Assembly: GCA_003567805.1 (NCBI GenBank)
Contig: PWYP01000024.1
Coordinates: 1 to 13,940 of the forward strand
DNA: 13,940 nt
DNA from: PVC group bacterium
GTDB taxonomy: Bacteria; Verrucomicrobiota; Kiritimatiellia; UBA8416
Direction: 5' to 3'
The notes beneath the pieces were generated by a model. That model searched no databases, was not told where the DNA came from, and saw only the letters and a list, made by a program, of their open reading frames with translations. Positions within the stretch are counted from its first letter, which is position 1; each line of letters begins with the position of its first letter. Shown here in pieces: positions 1 to 7,346 of this stretch. The position numbers and the translations under genes were made by a program.

Positions 1-1101
1 ACGGTCGATTTACTGGTTCCACCCTTTGGAAATGATTTTTCCGTACCAGGGGTAACCATACATCGAGTTCGTGCCATGCCCGGTGTCGACGACTTACCTA
101 TTGGCCCTTCCTTACCTAAGCTGATATTTGATGTGTTGCTATATTTTCGTGCACGCAAGATGATGAAATGCAATCGATATGATGCTTTACATGGTGTAGA
201 AGATACGGGGGCCGTCTGTGCTTTGCTGGTTCGGAGACGGGGTATTCCATTTATATTTGAAAAACATTCCGATCCTACTTCTCATAAACGCGGTTTTGTA
301 CGAAATCAGATCCTTTCATGCTATGCGGCTGTAGAACGCTGGATCATACGACGGGCGGGTGCTGTGATCGGAACGGGTCCGGATTTGGCTGCCTATGCCT
401 CACAGGTCGATCCGCATAAAACCGTGCGTGCAATTCCGGATATCCCCTCATCACTTGCTGAGACTACTGCAGAGGCTGCTGCTGCTGCTCGAGGTGTTTT
501 TTTACAAGCATCGCATGAACTTTTGGTGACGTATGTGGGCTCTTTTGCCGTCTATCAGGGTATTGATTTGCTGTTTGAAAGCATTCCCTTGGTTTGTCGG
601 TCAGATCAGCGGGTTCGCTTCGTTATCGTGGGGGGAAGCTCGGAAGAAATTGCTGAAAGGAAGCGGCAGATGTCATTAGTGGGGGTAGCTGAACGGGTGA
701 CGTTCGCGGGTAAGATTCCACCAGATGAGCTTCCTGCTGTGTTGGCCGGATCAGATATATTGTTATCCCCGCGAATTGCTGGGGCCAATACGCCATTAAA
801 GCTGCTTGATTACCTGAAAGCAGGGCGTCCCATTGTTGCGACCGAAAATGCTGCGAATCGTCAGATACTGGATGAGACAACGGCTGTGTTTTCTGCAGCG
901 GAACCAGATGCCTTTGCTGCGGGCATACAGGGTTTGTTAAACGATAGCGACTTACGGGCTCGTCTGGGGCGAGCCGGAAAAGGATTACTGGCAGGCCAGT
1001 ATAATTATCGGTATTTTCGCATTGCTCTCGGAGAGATTTATGAGAGGGCGCTTTGTGATGTGCCAGAAAGAACACCTCAACAGGAGCGAAAATATGTTTG
1101 A
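1..1101 (+). CDS. GT4-family glycosyltransferase, 5' end outside window
   Basis: The reading frame is open from base 1, so the true start lies upstream and 366 C-terminal residues are visible. The first ATG, at 76, is internal: the residues before it read as the usual GT4 N-lobe loop (VTIHRVRAMPG). The N-terminal Rossmann half continues to about residue 170. The C-terminal donor-binding half starts at GSFAVYQGIDLL, followed by a strand with FVIVGG and the block SPRIAGANTPLKLLDY with GRPIVAT. The EX7E pair of classical GT4 enzymes is A262 and D270 here. The pattern PR-x-x-G-x-NTPLK is, as I recall, typical of one known GT4 subfamily, so this need not mean loss of function. It probably transfers a sugar from a nucleotide-sugar to a lipid-linked or surface glycan at the cytoplasmic membrane face. 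Its stop overlaps the next gene by 8 nt, indicating translational coupling. The substrate cannot be read from the sequence. Confidence 0.88.
   Translation, partial: TVDLLVPPFGNDFSVPGVTIHRVRAMPGVDDLPIGPSLPKLIFDVLLYFRARKMMKCNRYDALHGVEDTGAVCALLVRRRGIPFIFEKHSDPTSHKRGFVRNQILSCYAAVERWIIRRAGAVIGTGPDLAAYASQVDPHKTVRAIPDIPSSLAETTAEAAAAARGVFLQASHELLVTYVGSFAVYQGIDLLFESIPLVCRSDQRVRFVIVGGSSEEIAERKRQMSLVGVAERVTFAGKIPPDELPAVLAGSDILLSPRIAGANTPLKLLDYLKAGRPIVATENAANRQILDETTAVFSAAEPDAFAAGIQGLLNDSDLRARLGRAGKGLLAGQYNYRYFRIALGEIYERALCDVPERTPQQERKYV
1082..1086 (+). promoter_or_regulatory. Shine-Dalgarno AGGAG for the GT-C-like gene
   Basis: AGGAG lies 7 nt before the ATG at 1094, inside the end of the glycosyltransferase gene. 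It selects ATG 1094 over the in-frame TTG/ATG codons further upstream, which would give a longer overlap. Confidence 0.7.
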
Positions 1102-3673
1102 TTGGCGAACGACAATGAAAAAATGGCACAAATCCGCTGTTTTTTGGACTTTGCTGCTTAGTTTCGTGGGTGGGATCATTATCACGTGGCCATTGGTAGC
1201 TTATGTTGGCACTGGAATTCCGTCGTCACAGCGTCCGGAGGCAGGTGGACCCCGCCTGATGATTGCTGGAGATCATCTGCAGTTAATGTATCACTTCCAG
1301 CTCATGGCCGATTTTATTTCAGGTGGTACACCATGGTTTCATAATCTTTATGAATTCAACGAAGGGGACGATTCCGCTCGTTATGAGCGCAATGCTTATT
1401 ATGCTCCGTTTTCTGTGTTTTTTGCACTTGGTGCAGCGGTCGGAGGGTTGGCATTCGGTTGGAATTTTTCCATGTTTCTTTCTGTTTGGCTTGGGGCTTG
1501 GGGCACGTGGTTGCTAGCCCGTCGTTTTACAGATTCTTTTCCTGTTATTGTCGCGTCCGTAACGATTGGTGCATTTTTTCCTTACCGTCTCATTACGCTT
1601 TTGCATGGCAGTCCAACAGGATTTGCAATGGCGTATGTGCCGTTTATGCTGTTCGGCTTGGATATTGCCATACGAAAAAAGAAGATGTGGGGCGGACTGC
1701 TTGCTGGTCTCATGTTTTTGGCAGCCGGTTGGGTTGATCCGCATACGTGGTTTTTTATGATTTTATTGGCACCGTTTTGGTGTCTGTTTTCATTCCTGTA
1801 TGATGGGTGGGACTTTTCCATCGCACGGCTGAAGCACATTCTGATAGGTCTGTCGCCTTGTTTTGCGGTTGCTTTGATCGTTTTGTTGCAAGCGACAATG
1901 CTGAACCGTGCATTACAATCGTCGGTTATGTCAACGGGGCGAACCATACATGAAATCTTGCTATATTCACCGCATCCAAGTGGTTTGTTCAACGTCGATC
2001 CGGGAAATCCGCATGATTTGATTTATGTCACGTGGGCGATTGTCTTTCTTGTGTTGGGTTCGATTCTGTTGCTGATTTGGCGTATCAAAAACAATGATTA
2101 TGAGAAAAAATGGCTGCATTTGTTCCTTTATGCCGGTTTGCTAGCTGGCGGACTGATCATTATGTTGCTGTCTCTGGGACCGCGTATGCCCGTCTATGCT
2201 GCTGTCGTCTGGTGGGATCGGTTGTGCCGGGTTATACCACCCTATGGCATGATTCGTCAGCCAGCCAAAATCTTTGCAATTTTGCCTGCCCTTCTTTCGG
2301 TGTTGGTTGTTTTGCCATTTGCAGGGCGACCGTTGCGTCGCATGCATGCATATTATCTTTTGATGCCGGCAGTATTTTCCATGTTATTTTTACTAGAGGT
2401 GTCATACCGCATTTCTCCGACGATAAGTTTATTGGACAGAGAGCAGAAGGCGTATGCTGCTGTTGTTGCGAATGCAGAACGACAGGGGGTAGATGCGCGT
2501 GCTGTAGCTGTTGTATTGTGGCCTGGTGACACGCACTGGTCCTCGCTGTATGAGTATTATGCTAAAATGTATAGAATTAAGATGTTGAATGGGTATCGCC
2601 CGCACGTTTCTGAGGATTATCGAGAAAATATATTTTTCCGCCTGGAAAGTCTTAATCAAGGGTATGCATCGGATGAGCAACTCGAGTTTCTGCTTTCGAG
2701 GGGCATTAACCATTTACTTTTACATGAAGATGCATTTCCTGAAAAAGTGAGTCCTTTCGGTGTTGCCCAAACGCTATCACGTTTTTTGCGGGACCCACGT
2801 TTTCTTTTGTTGGAGCGGGATCGATCTGTGTGGGCATTTGAAATCATGCTTGATGCAGATTCAGAAAACATCATGGATGTGGCATGGGATGTGGCCAGCC
2901 CTACGCGCATTTGGGATGCTTCGCGCTGTCAGGCAGAAAATACGGTTACCGTGAGGGGCGAGGAGGATGTTTTTGTTGGGGAATACGTGGAAATGCATGC
3001 CGTTGGTGGCCGAATCATGCTTCCCGTGGTGCATACTTTCTCTCGAGATGATTTGCGTTTGATGATGCGCCTGAGGGGGGATGGGGTATTGCGTGTTCAC
3101 TTTTCCTTATCTGGCGATGTCCTGTCGCATCAGGATCTTATCGTTGATGAAGAAACATGGAGCTGGCTGCATGTTCCTTATCCTGCATTTGATGGATTTG
3201 GCCGCATGCAGTCTGATGTGGAATTGTTAGGCGGCAGCATCGATTTTGACTATGTTTTTCTCGGCAAGGGGCGCATGCCGCTCGATTTGCAGCCCGGGGA
3301 GAGTTTTCTCATTCCTGCGCCTGTTTTCTTTCGTGCAGGGTATACAGATTTGGATCGCGATGCCGTAATTCTTTCTCCTGAAAGCGTTGCCGCAGACAAG
3401 ATCTTTTACGGGCCACGTCTTCCCCTGCCGATCGGTGAATATTTGCTACAGATCAAGTATGACGTGGATGGATACGATGGAGCGGTTGGTTCTATCGGAT
3501 TTCGCTATCCTGGCGATACGGCCAATCCACTTCGCACGTTGGTTTCTGGTGGCTCAAACCAAATTGTTGTTCCCTTTATGCAAAATAACAATATGTCGAT
3601 GACATTTGATTTTGACTATAATCGTGCGGCTGAAGTTGTGATTCAGTCCGTCGAGGTGTCACGAATCGAGTAG
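1094..3673 (+). CDS. Polytopic GT-C-like membrane protein with soluble C-terminal domain
   Basis: This 859-residue protein starts at ATG 1094, chosen for the AGGAG 7 nt upstream. The open frame extends back to 1022, deep inside the previous gene. A first membrane segment (about residues 14-36) is followed by a loop containing GDHLQLMYHFQ (D60) and TPWFHNLY. An acidic residue in the first outer loop is typical of GT-C fold glycosyltransferases. About ten further hydrophobic segments run to about residue 440, including the stretch MIRQPAKIFAIL near 386, which resembles YfhO/GT-C-like proteins. Residues from about 440 to the end are soluble and look beta-rich, probably outside the membrane. GT-C enzymes use polyprenyl-phosphate sugars on the outer face of the cytoplasmic membrane, so this could act after the GT4 enzyme encoded just upstream and co-translated with it. 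Family assignment rests on motif resemblance only. A non-enzymatic polytopic glycan-transport role is also possible. Confidence 0.72.
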   Translation: MFDWRTTMKKWHKSAVFWTLLLSFVGGIIITWPLVAYVGTGIPSSQRPEAGGPRLMIAGDHLQLMYHFQLMADFISGGTPWFHNLYEFNEGDDSARYERNAYYAPFSVFFALGAAVGGLAFGWNFSMFLSVWLGAWGTWLLARRFTDSFPVIVASVTIGAFFPYRLITLLHGSPTGFAMAYVPFMLFGLDIAIRKKKMWGGLLAGLMFLAAGWVDPHTWFFMILLAPFWCLFSFLYDGWDFSIARLKHILIGLSPCFAVALIVLLQATMLNRALQSSVMSTGRTIHEILLYSPHPSGLFNVDPGNPHDLIYVTWAIVFLVLGSILLLIWRIKNNDYEKKWLHLFLYAGLLAGGLIIMLLSLGPRMPVYAAVVWWDRLCRVIPPYGMIRQPAKIFAILPALLSVLVVLPFAGRPLRRMHAYYLLMPAVFSMLFLLEVSYRISPTISLLDREQKAYAAVVANAERQGVDARAVAVVLWPGDTHWSSLYEYYAKMYRIKMLNGYRPHVSEDYRENIFFRLESLNQGYASDEQLEFLLSRGINHLLLHEDAFPEKVSPFGVAQTLSRFLRDPRFLLLERDRSVWAFEIMLDADSENIMDVAWDVASPTRIWDASRCQAENTVTVRGEEDVFVGEYVEMHAVGGRIMLPVVHTFSRDDLRLMMRLRGDGVLRVHFSLSGDVLSHQDLIVDEETWSWLHVPYPAFDGFGRMQSDVELLGGSIDFDYVFLGKGRMPLDLQPGESFLIPAPVFFRAGYTDLDRDAVILSPESVAADKIFYGPRLPLPIGEYLLQIKYDVDGYDGAVGSIGFRYPGDTANPLRTLVSGGSNQIVVPFMQNNNMSMTFDFDYNRAAEVVIQSVEVSRIE

Positions 3674-3682
3674 TGTTTTTCG

Positions 3683-4321
3683 CTAGTCGATCCGATCGAA
3701 GAAGGCCAGAGCAATCTTTTGCATGCCATCACGGTTCGGGTGTATCCCATCTTGCAATAAACTTACATTGGAGTCAAAAGCGCGTGCAACGTCTGCAACG
3801 CGCACGCCTTCTGAGCTGGCCAGAGATCGAATTCGTGAATTCATTGCAACGAGATCCTCAAGCATAAATGCATATCTACCCGATGTCGGCGGGAGTGTAG
3901 CGATGATCGGAATGACGTTTTGTTCTTTTGCGATCCGGATCATTTGGCGAAGATTGTCGATTGTTGCACCGGTGGAACCTGTTCTGACGTCGTTTGTTCC
4001 ATACATAATGAGTACGTATCCAGGCTTGTTTTCTTCTAGCAGACCCCGAATGCGACGCAGACCATCTCTACTGGTTGCTCCGATCAATCCGGTATTAATG
4101 ACTCTGCGGCCGAGAAAGACTGCCAATTGAGAGGGGTAATTCTGGTCCCTTGGAAGCGTGTAGCCATGGGTTATGCTGTCTCCCATGCATAACACCACAT
4201 TGGGATCGTTTTCCCCAAAATCGTGTCTAGATTTGCCGCTGCTACTTGGAAGTTCGCAGCCTGCAAAGAAGAGAATGGATAATAAACCCAATGCTAGAAT
4301 CATTATTGGTGGCAATTTCAT
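3683..4321 (-). CDS. SGNH/GDSL-family hydrolase, predicted lipoprotein
   Basis: A protein of 212 residues from the ATG at 4321. This start gives a textbook lipoprotein signal: MK, a hydrophobic run, then FAGC with the lipid-modified Cys22. A TTG-initiated extension to 4384 would bury it. SGNH motifs are intact: block I GDSIT (Ser49), block II N76-T-G with G81, block III GTND (Asn110, Asp111), and block V DGIH (Asp191, His194). Such enzymes hydrolyse esters, often O-acetyl groups on glycans or peptidoglycan, or lipid esters. The lipobox places it on the periplasmic side of a membrane. No clear Shine-Dalgarno is visible. It runs against its neighbours: 9 nt separate its stop from the stop of the GT-C-like gene, and its start is divergent from the first CotH gene. 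A role in removing acyl groups from the locus's glycan is inference. Substrate unknown. Confidence 0.9.
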   Translation of the reverse strand: MKLPPIMILALGLLSILFFAGCELPSSSGKSRHDFGENDPNVVLCMGDSITHGYTLPRDQNYPSQLAVFLGRRVINTGLIGATSRDGLRRIRGLLEENKPGYVLIMYGTNDVRTGSTGATIDNLRQMIRIAKEQNVIPIIATLPPTSGRYAFMLEDLVAMNSRIRSLASSEGVRVADVARAFDSNVSLLQDGIHPNRDGMQKIALAFFDRID

Positions 4322-4408
4322 TTGCCGCAATCTATTTTCATTTCTTGCAAAGTAAAGTAAAAAATATCGTTGTTTGCACATCATCGATTGATATACGTTG
4401 TTCTATCT
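4322..4408. promoter_or_regulatory. Divergent intergenic spacer, probable promoter region
   Basis: This 87-nt AT-rich gap separates the start of the SGNH lipoprotein (-) from the start of the first CotH-like gene (+), so it should carry promoters for both. I could not find a convincing sigma70 -35/-10 pair on either strand: TTGCAA at 4345 and TTGCAC at 4374 have no well-spaced -10 box. No Shine-Dalgarno precedes either start. A short direct repeat, AGTAA-AGTAA, lies at 4351-4360. Confidence 0.35.
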
Positions 4409-7333
4409 ATGAAAAAACGTTTTTTCCGAATGCGGGTAGCAAGAGCTTTGCTTCTTTTATTAGGGGTGGTTGCTTTTTTATCTATACTGCATTCTGACAG
4501 CATTATTTTTGAGCGATTGGATAGGCGAGTACGTCGCTCTGCTGAGCACCTAGGTAATTATTTACGAAGAAAACATGCCATCAGGTTTCTTGTTTCTTTT
4601 GAACATGGTACCCCCTTTGATTTTGTCTCGAATACACCGCTGTTACAAAATGGCGTGACAGTAACGAATACTCCCTTTGGATGGGGCCGACACTTCGACG
4701 GCCATCAGCGGACATTTATGGCCTCGCAGCATGATTTGGGCGATATAGGGGAACAATTTTCTCTGTCCCTGCGCCTAATGATAAAAGATGCATCGCCCAA
4801 TCAACATATCTGTTTTGCTTTTCGGCAGGGTGGATTTGGTCTTGCGCTGGAAGATGGGTACCTGACGCTATACATTCCTGGTGAACAGAATAGGGTGCGT
4901 TACCCATTCCAAAAATATGGTGAATACATTGATATTGTGGCAGTGGCAGATGCTAAGAGCGGATATGCCGCCCTTTATGAAAATGGAATAAAAAAGGCTT
5001 CTAGCTCGATATCGGAATTATCGGGCATTCCGCACAATGTCGTTTTTTCTATGACGAGATGGGATAAGTCCACGCAACCTTTTTCCGGTGTTATTTGTGA
5101 AGCCGCCATGTGGGATAAGGCTCTGGAGCTTGCCGAAATCAAAGAGTTGCATACTGATCGTCGCAGGTTTATTGATATTTATGGGGGGCGGTATGTATGG
5201 CAAAATCGGTTTTATACACGTTTTCGTAATGGCCTGAGAGCGCTTCTTAAAACGTCTGATCATTTTAATGTCTTTCTGCATCAGGGGGTTCTTGATAGCG
5301 ATGATCTTCCCACGATTGACCTCTTTCTTACGAGAAGTGATTTGCGGTATTTGCAAGCCAGTCACATCGAAAATCGTTTAACTGGAATAAGGCTGCCGTC
5401 AGCATCCGAACAACGCACCGTTGATGTTTGGTTTGATAATGCGCATTCATCTGGTGAAATTTGCCTTCACTCGGTCGGTTATTGGTATGACCAGAATAGC
5501 GAACGCCCTTCTTTTCTTTTACGTTTTGACGATTCTTCTCATCAGCAAGCTATTTTTCTTTCACCTCCAGAAAGCGAAGATTGGATTGTCACACGATTAA
5601 AAGCGGAAGTGGCGCATCGTACAGGCGTGCCGCACCGCTCTGTCGGTCTCTGTCGTCTCCTGATCAATGGTGAATTTGCCGGCGTGTATTCTTATCGTAA
5701 TTATGATAAAAAGGGAGTTGTAGCGGGCCAGGCAACAAGGGTGTTTTTCGGCCCAACGAACGCCCACGACTGGCGCTCTTTATTCCATCAGGCTGAAAAT
5801 CCTTTGTTGCAGGTATCTCCGCTGGGTAATACGTCGCCCTTTAACTTTGATGCATTGACTGCGATCTATGACGAGTTGGCAGAAAAGTATAGCCGGTTTC
5901 TCATCAATGATTATCTGGGACCTTTAAGTCGCCGTGCAATTCGCCATCGGATCCGGCGTACGCGCGCAAAGCTTCATGATTATTTTACGTTCCCTGCCGA
6001 TGATGCTTCGGGCGTGGATCGTTACTACGATTTATTGAACGAATACATGTTTCTCGGGTCTAATCCGTCACCGTTTTTTGTGACGGATAATCTGGATTTA
6101 GAAGCCTTTCATCTTATAGGGGGACATATTGAATGGTCGAGCGATCGTCCTGACGTGATTAGCCAGAATGGAGAAGTGACCAGACCAACGGGGCGACTTC
6201 CTGTTGAAGTAAGCTTGATTGCCAGGTTCTCCCACGGAGATGGAATGGGGAGTAAGACGTTATCTTTTCGGGTTATGCCCCGTGAGTTGGGTTTCCCGGT
6301 GATGATGCTGTACGCCAACGAACAGTTGGTTAAAACGCGCAGAGCTGAAGCGGTGCTGCATTACTATAAGGAAGGAACCTGTGGGACGGCGCCTTTGCGG
6401 TATTACGCGACAGTTGGTGGGCGGGGAGGAATCGCGCATCGCGGTAATACTTCATACTGGTTGAACAAGAAGCCTTTCGGCTTGCGTCTGGATGATCCTC
6501 ATCAGATTCTTGACGATACAACTACACGGCATATGTATTTCACAACCGGTTATGCCGACAATACCCGGATGCGCCACACGCTTTCTTATGATTTGTTCCG
6601 ATCATTTTCCCGTCCGGGCATGCCGCGGTTTGCGCCCACTGTACTTTGGACAGAAGTTTTTGTGAATGGTCAATACATGGGAATCTATGAATGTAAAACG
6701 AGAATTCAACGAAGAAAACTTGGGTTTCCCTCGTTCGATCCTTCGATGGAAGAACATGGTCAGTTGTTTAAGCGTACACATCAAAAATATCCCCAGCCGA
6801 AGTGGGGCTGCTATGCTGACGAGTATATGCACATGCGGGAAAGGATGCGGCAGATCGATCCTGCAGAGGGTATAGCGGCTTTTGCAGAGTACATCGATAT
6901 CGACAGTGCTGTTGATTATCAATTATTGGTAAACATTCTGGATGGTAGGGATAATGTAAATGCCAATTACTTTCTTGCAAAAGATCCTGGAGAGGATCAG
7001 GCGTATTATTTCGTTGCTTGGGATATGAAGAAAAACATGATCGGGAGTACACGGTATTACAGACACCATCTATTGCGTAATCTGAGCCAAGTAGACGCGT
7101 TTCAGGAATTGCTACGGCAGCGATGGAAAGAGGTGCGTGACGGTCCAGCATCCTTGTCTCGTATGCTGGAAAAAATCGACCAAATGGAGGCCTACTTATC
7201 AGGTTACATGGAATGGGAGTTTGATTTATGGAGGTTTAATGGTGGTCGTGAATATAAAGAACTTGTTAATGCGTTACGTGCAAATATGAAGCGCCGTTAC
7301 GAATGGCTTGAAGAGCACTTCGCTGTTGAGTAG
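4409..7333 (+). CDS. Membrane-anchored LamG / double CotH kinase-like protein, copy 1
   Basis: This 974-residue protein starts at ATG 4409 (MKKRFF), giving a basic stub and one hydrophobic anchor at residues 13-27. A TTG at 4370 would only add a non-hydrophobic extension. No Shine-Dalgarno is visible. Residues 58-248 form a LamG/concanavalin-like domain (FDGHQ, LYENG, MWDKALELAEI). Residues 300-437 resemble a CotH N-lobe (LPTIDLFL, FLLRFDD, RLKAEVAHRTGVP, INGEFAGVY at 419) but lack the HRGN signature and a catalytic lobe. A charged helical linker follows, ending in GSNPSPF (550). Residues 572-622 match an atrophied bacterial Ig-like domain (WSSDRPDVIS, GEVTRP). Residues 629 to about 900 form a fuller CotH domain: HRGN (677-680), VNGQYMGIYE (752), N842 and D848, and WD at 871-872. 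CotH proteins are atypical kinases of secreted or coat proteins. Here WDxD reads WDMK, so activity is uncertain. The protein probably faces the periplasm. The next gene, 13 nt downstream, is a paralogue. Confidence 0.85.
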   Translation: MKKRFFRMRVARALLLLLGVVAFLSILHSDSIIFERLDRRVRRSAEHLGNYLRRKHAIRFLVSFEHGTPFDFVSNTPLLQNGVTVTNTPFGWGRHFDGHQRTFMASQHDLGDIGEQFSLSLRLMIKDASPNQHICFAFRQGGFGLALEDGYLTLYIPGEQNRVRYPFQKYGEYIDIVAVADAKSGYAALYENGIKKASSSISELSGIPHNVVFSMTRWDKSTQPFSGVICEAAMWDKALELAEIKELHTDRRRFIDIYGGRYVWQNRFYTRFRNGLRALLKTSDHFNVFLHQGVLDSDDLPTIDLFLTRSDLRYLQASHIENRLTGIRLPSASEQRTVDVWFDNAHSSGEICLHSVGYWYDQNSERPSFLLRFDDSSHQQAIFLSPPESEDWIVTRLKAEVAHRTGVPHRSVGLCRLLINGEFAGVYSYRNYDKKGVVAGQATRVFFGPTNAHDWRSLFHQAENPLLQVSPLGNTSPFNFDALTAIYDELAEKYSRFLINDYLGPLSRRAIRHRIRRTRAKLHDYFTFPADDASGVDRYYDLLNEYMFLGSNPSPFFVTDNLDLEAFHLIGGHIEWSSDRPDVISQNGEVTRPTGRLPVEVSLIARFSHGDGMGSKTLSFRVMPRELGFPVMMLYANEQLVKTRRAEAVLHYYKEGTCGTAPLRYYATVGGRGGIAHRGNTSYWLNKKPFGLRLDDPHQILDDTTTRHMYFTTGYADNTRMRHTLSYDLFRSFSRPGMPRFAPTVLWTEVFVNGQYMGIYECKTRIQRRKLGFPSFDPSMEEHGQLFKRTHQKYPQPKWGCYADEYMHMRERMRQIDPAEGIAAFAEYIDIDSAVDYQLLVNILDGRDNVNANYFLAKDPGEDQAYYFVAWDMKKNMIGSTRYYRHHLLRNLSQVDAFQELLRQRWKEVRDGPASLSRMLEKIDQMEAYLSGYMEWEFDLWRFNGGREYKELVNALRANMKRRYEWLEEHFAVE

Positions 7334-7346
7334 TCCGTGATTGATC

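Noticed and set aside
471..500. GCT-rich run as a simple sequence repeat or phase-variable tract
   Set aside because: It encodes a short Ala stretch in frame, is only a few units long, and would not shift the frame.
784..810. A262/D270 in place of the GT4 EX7E glutamates as evidence of an inactive enzyme
   Set aside because: The surrounding PR-x-x-G-x-NTPLK pattern is, as far as I recall, shared by a whole GT4 subfamily, so it is probably normal there.
623..1129. Long antisense open frame opposite the glycosyltransferase
   Set aside because: No start signal and no recognisable domain; it is explained by the sense gene's codon use.
3687..3699. Inverted repeat TCGATC-C-GATCGA near the convergent stops as a terminator
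   Set aside because: The loop would be one base, there is no T-run, and the repeat lies within the coding end of the SGNH gene.
6768..7151. Antisense open frame opposite the first CotH gene
   Set aside because: Low-complexity translation without family features, lying opposite a strongly supported coding region.
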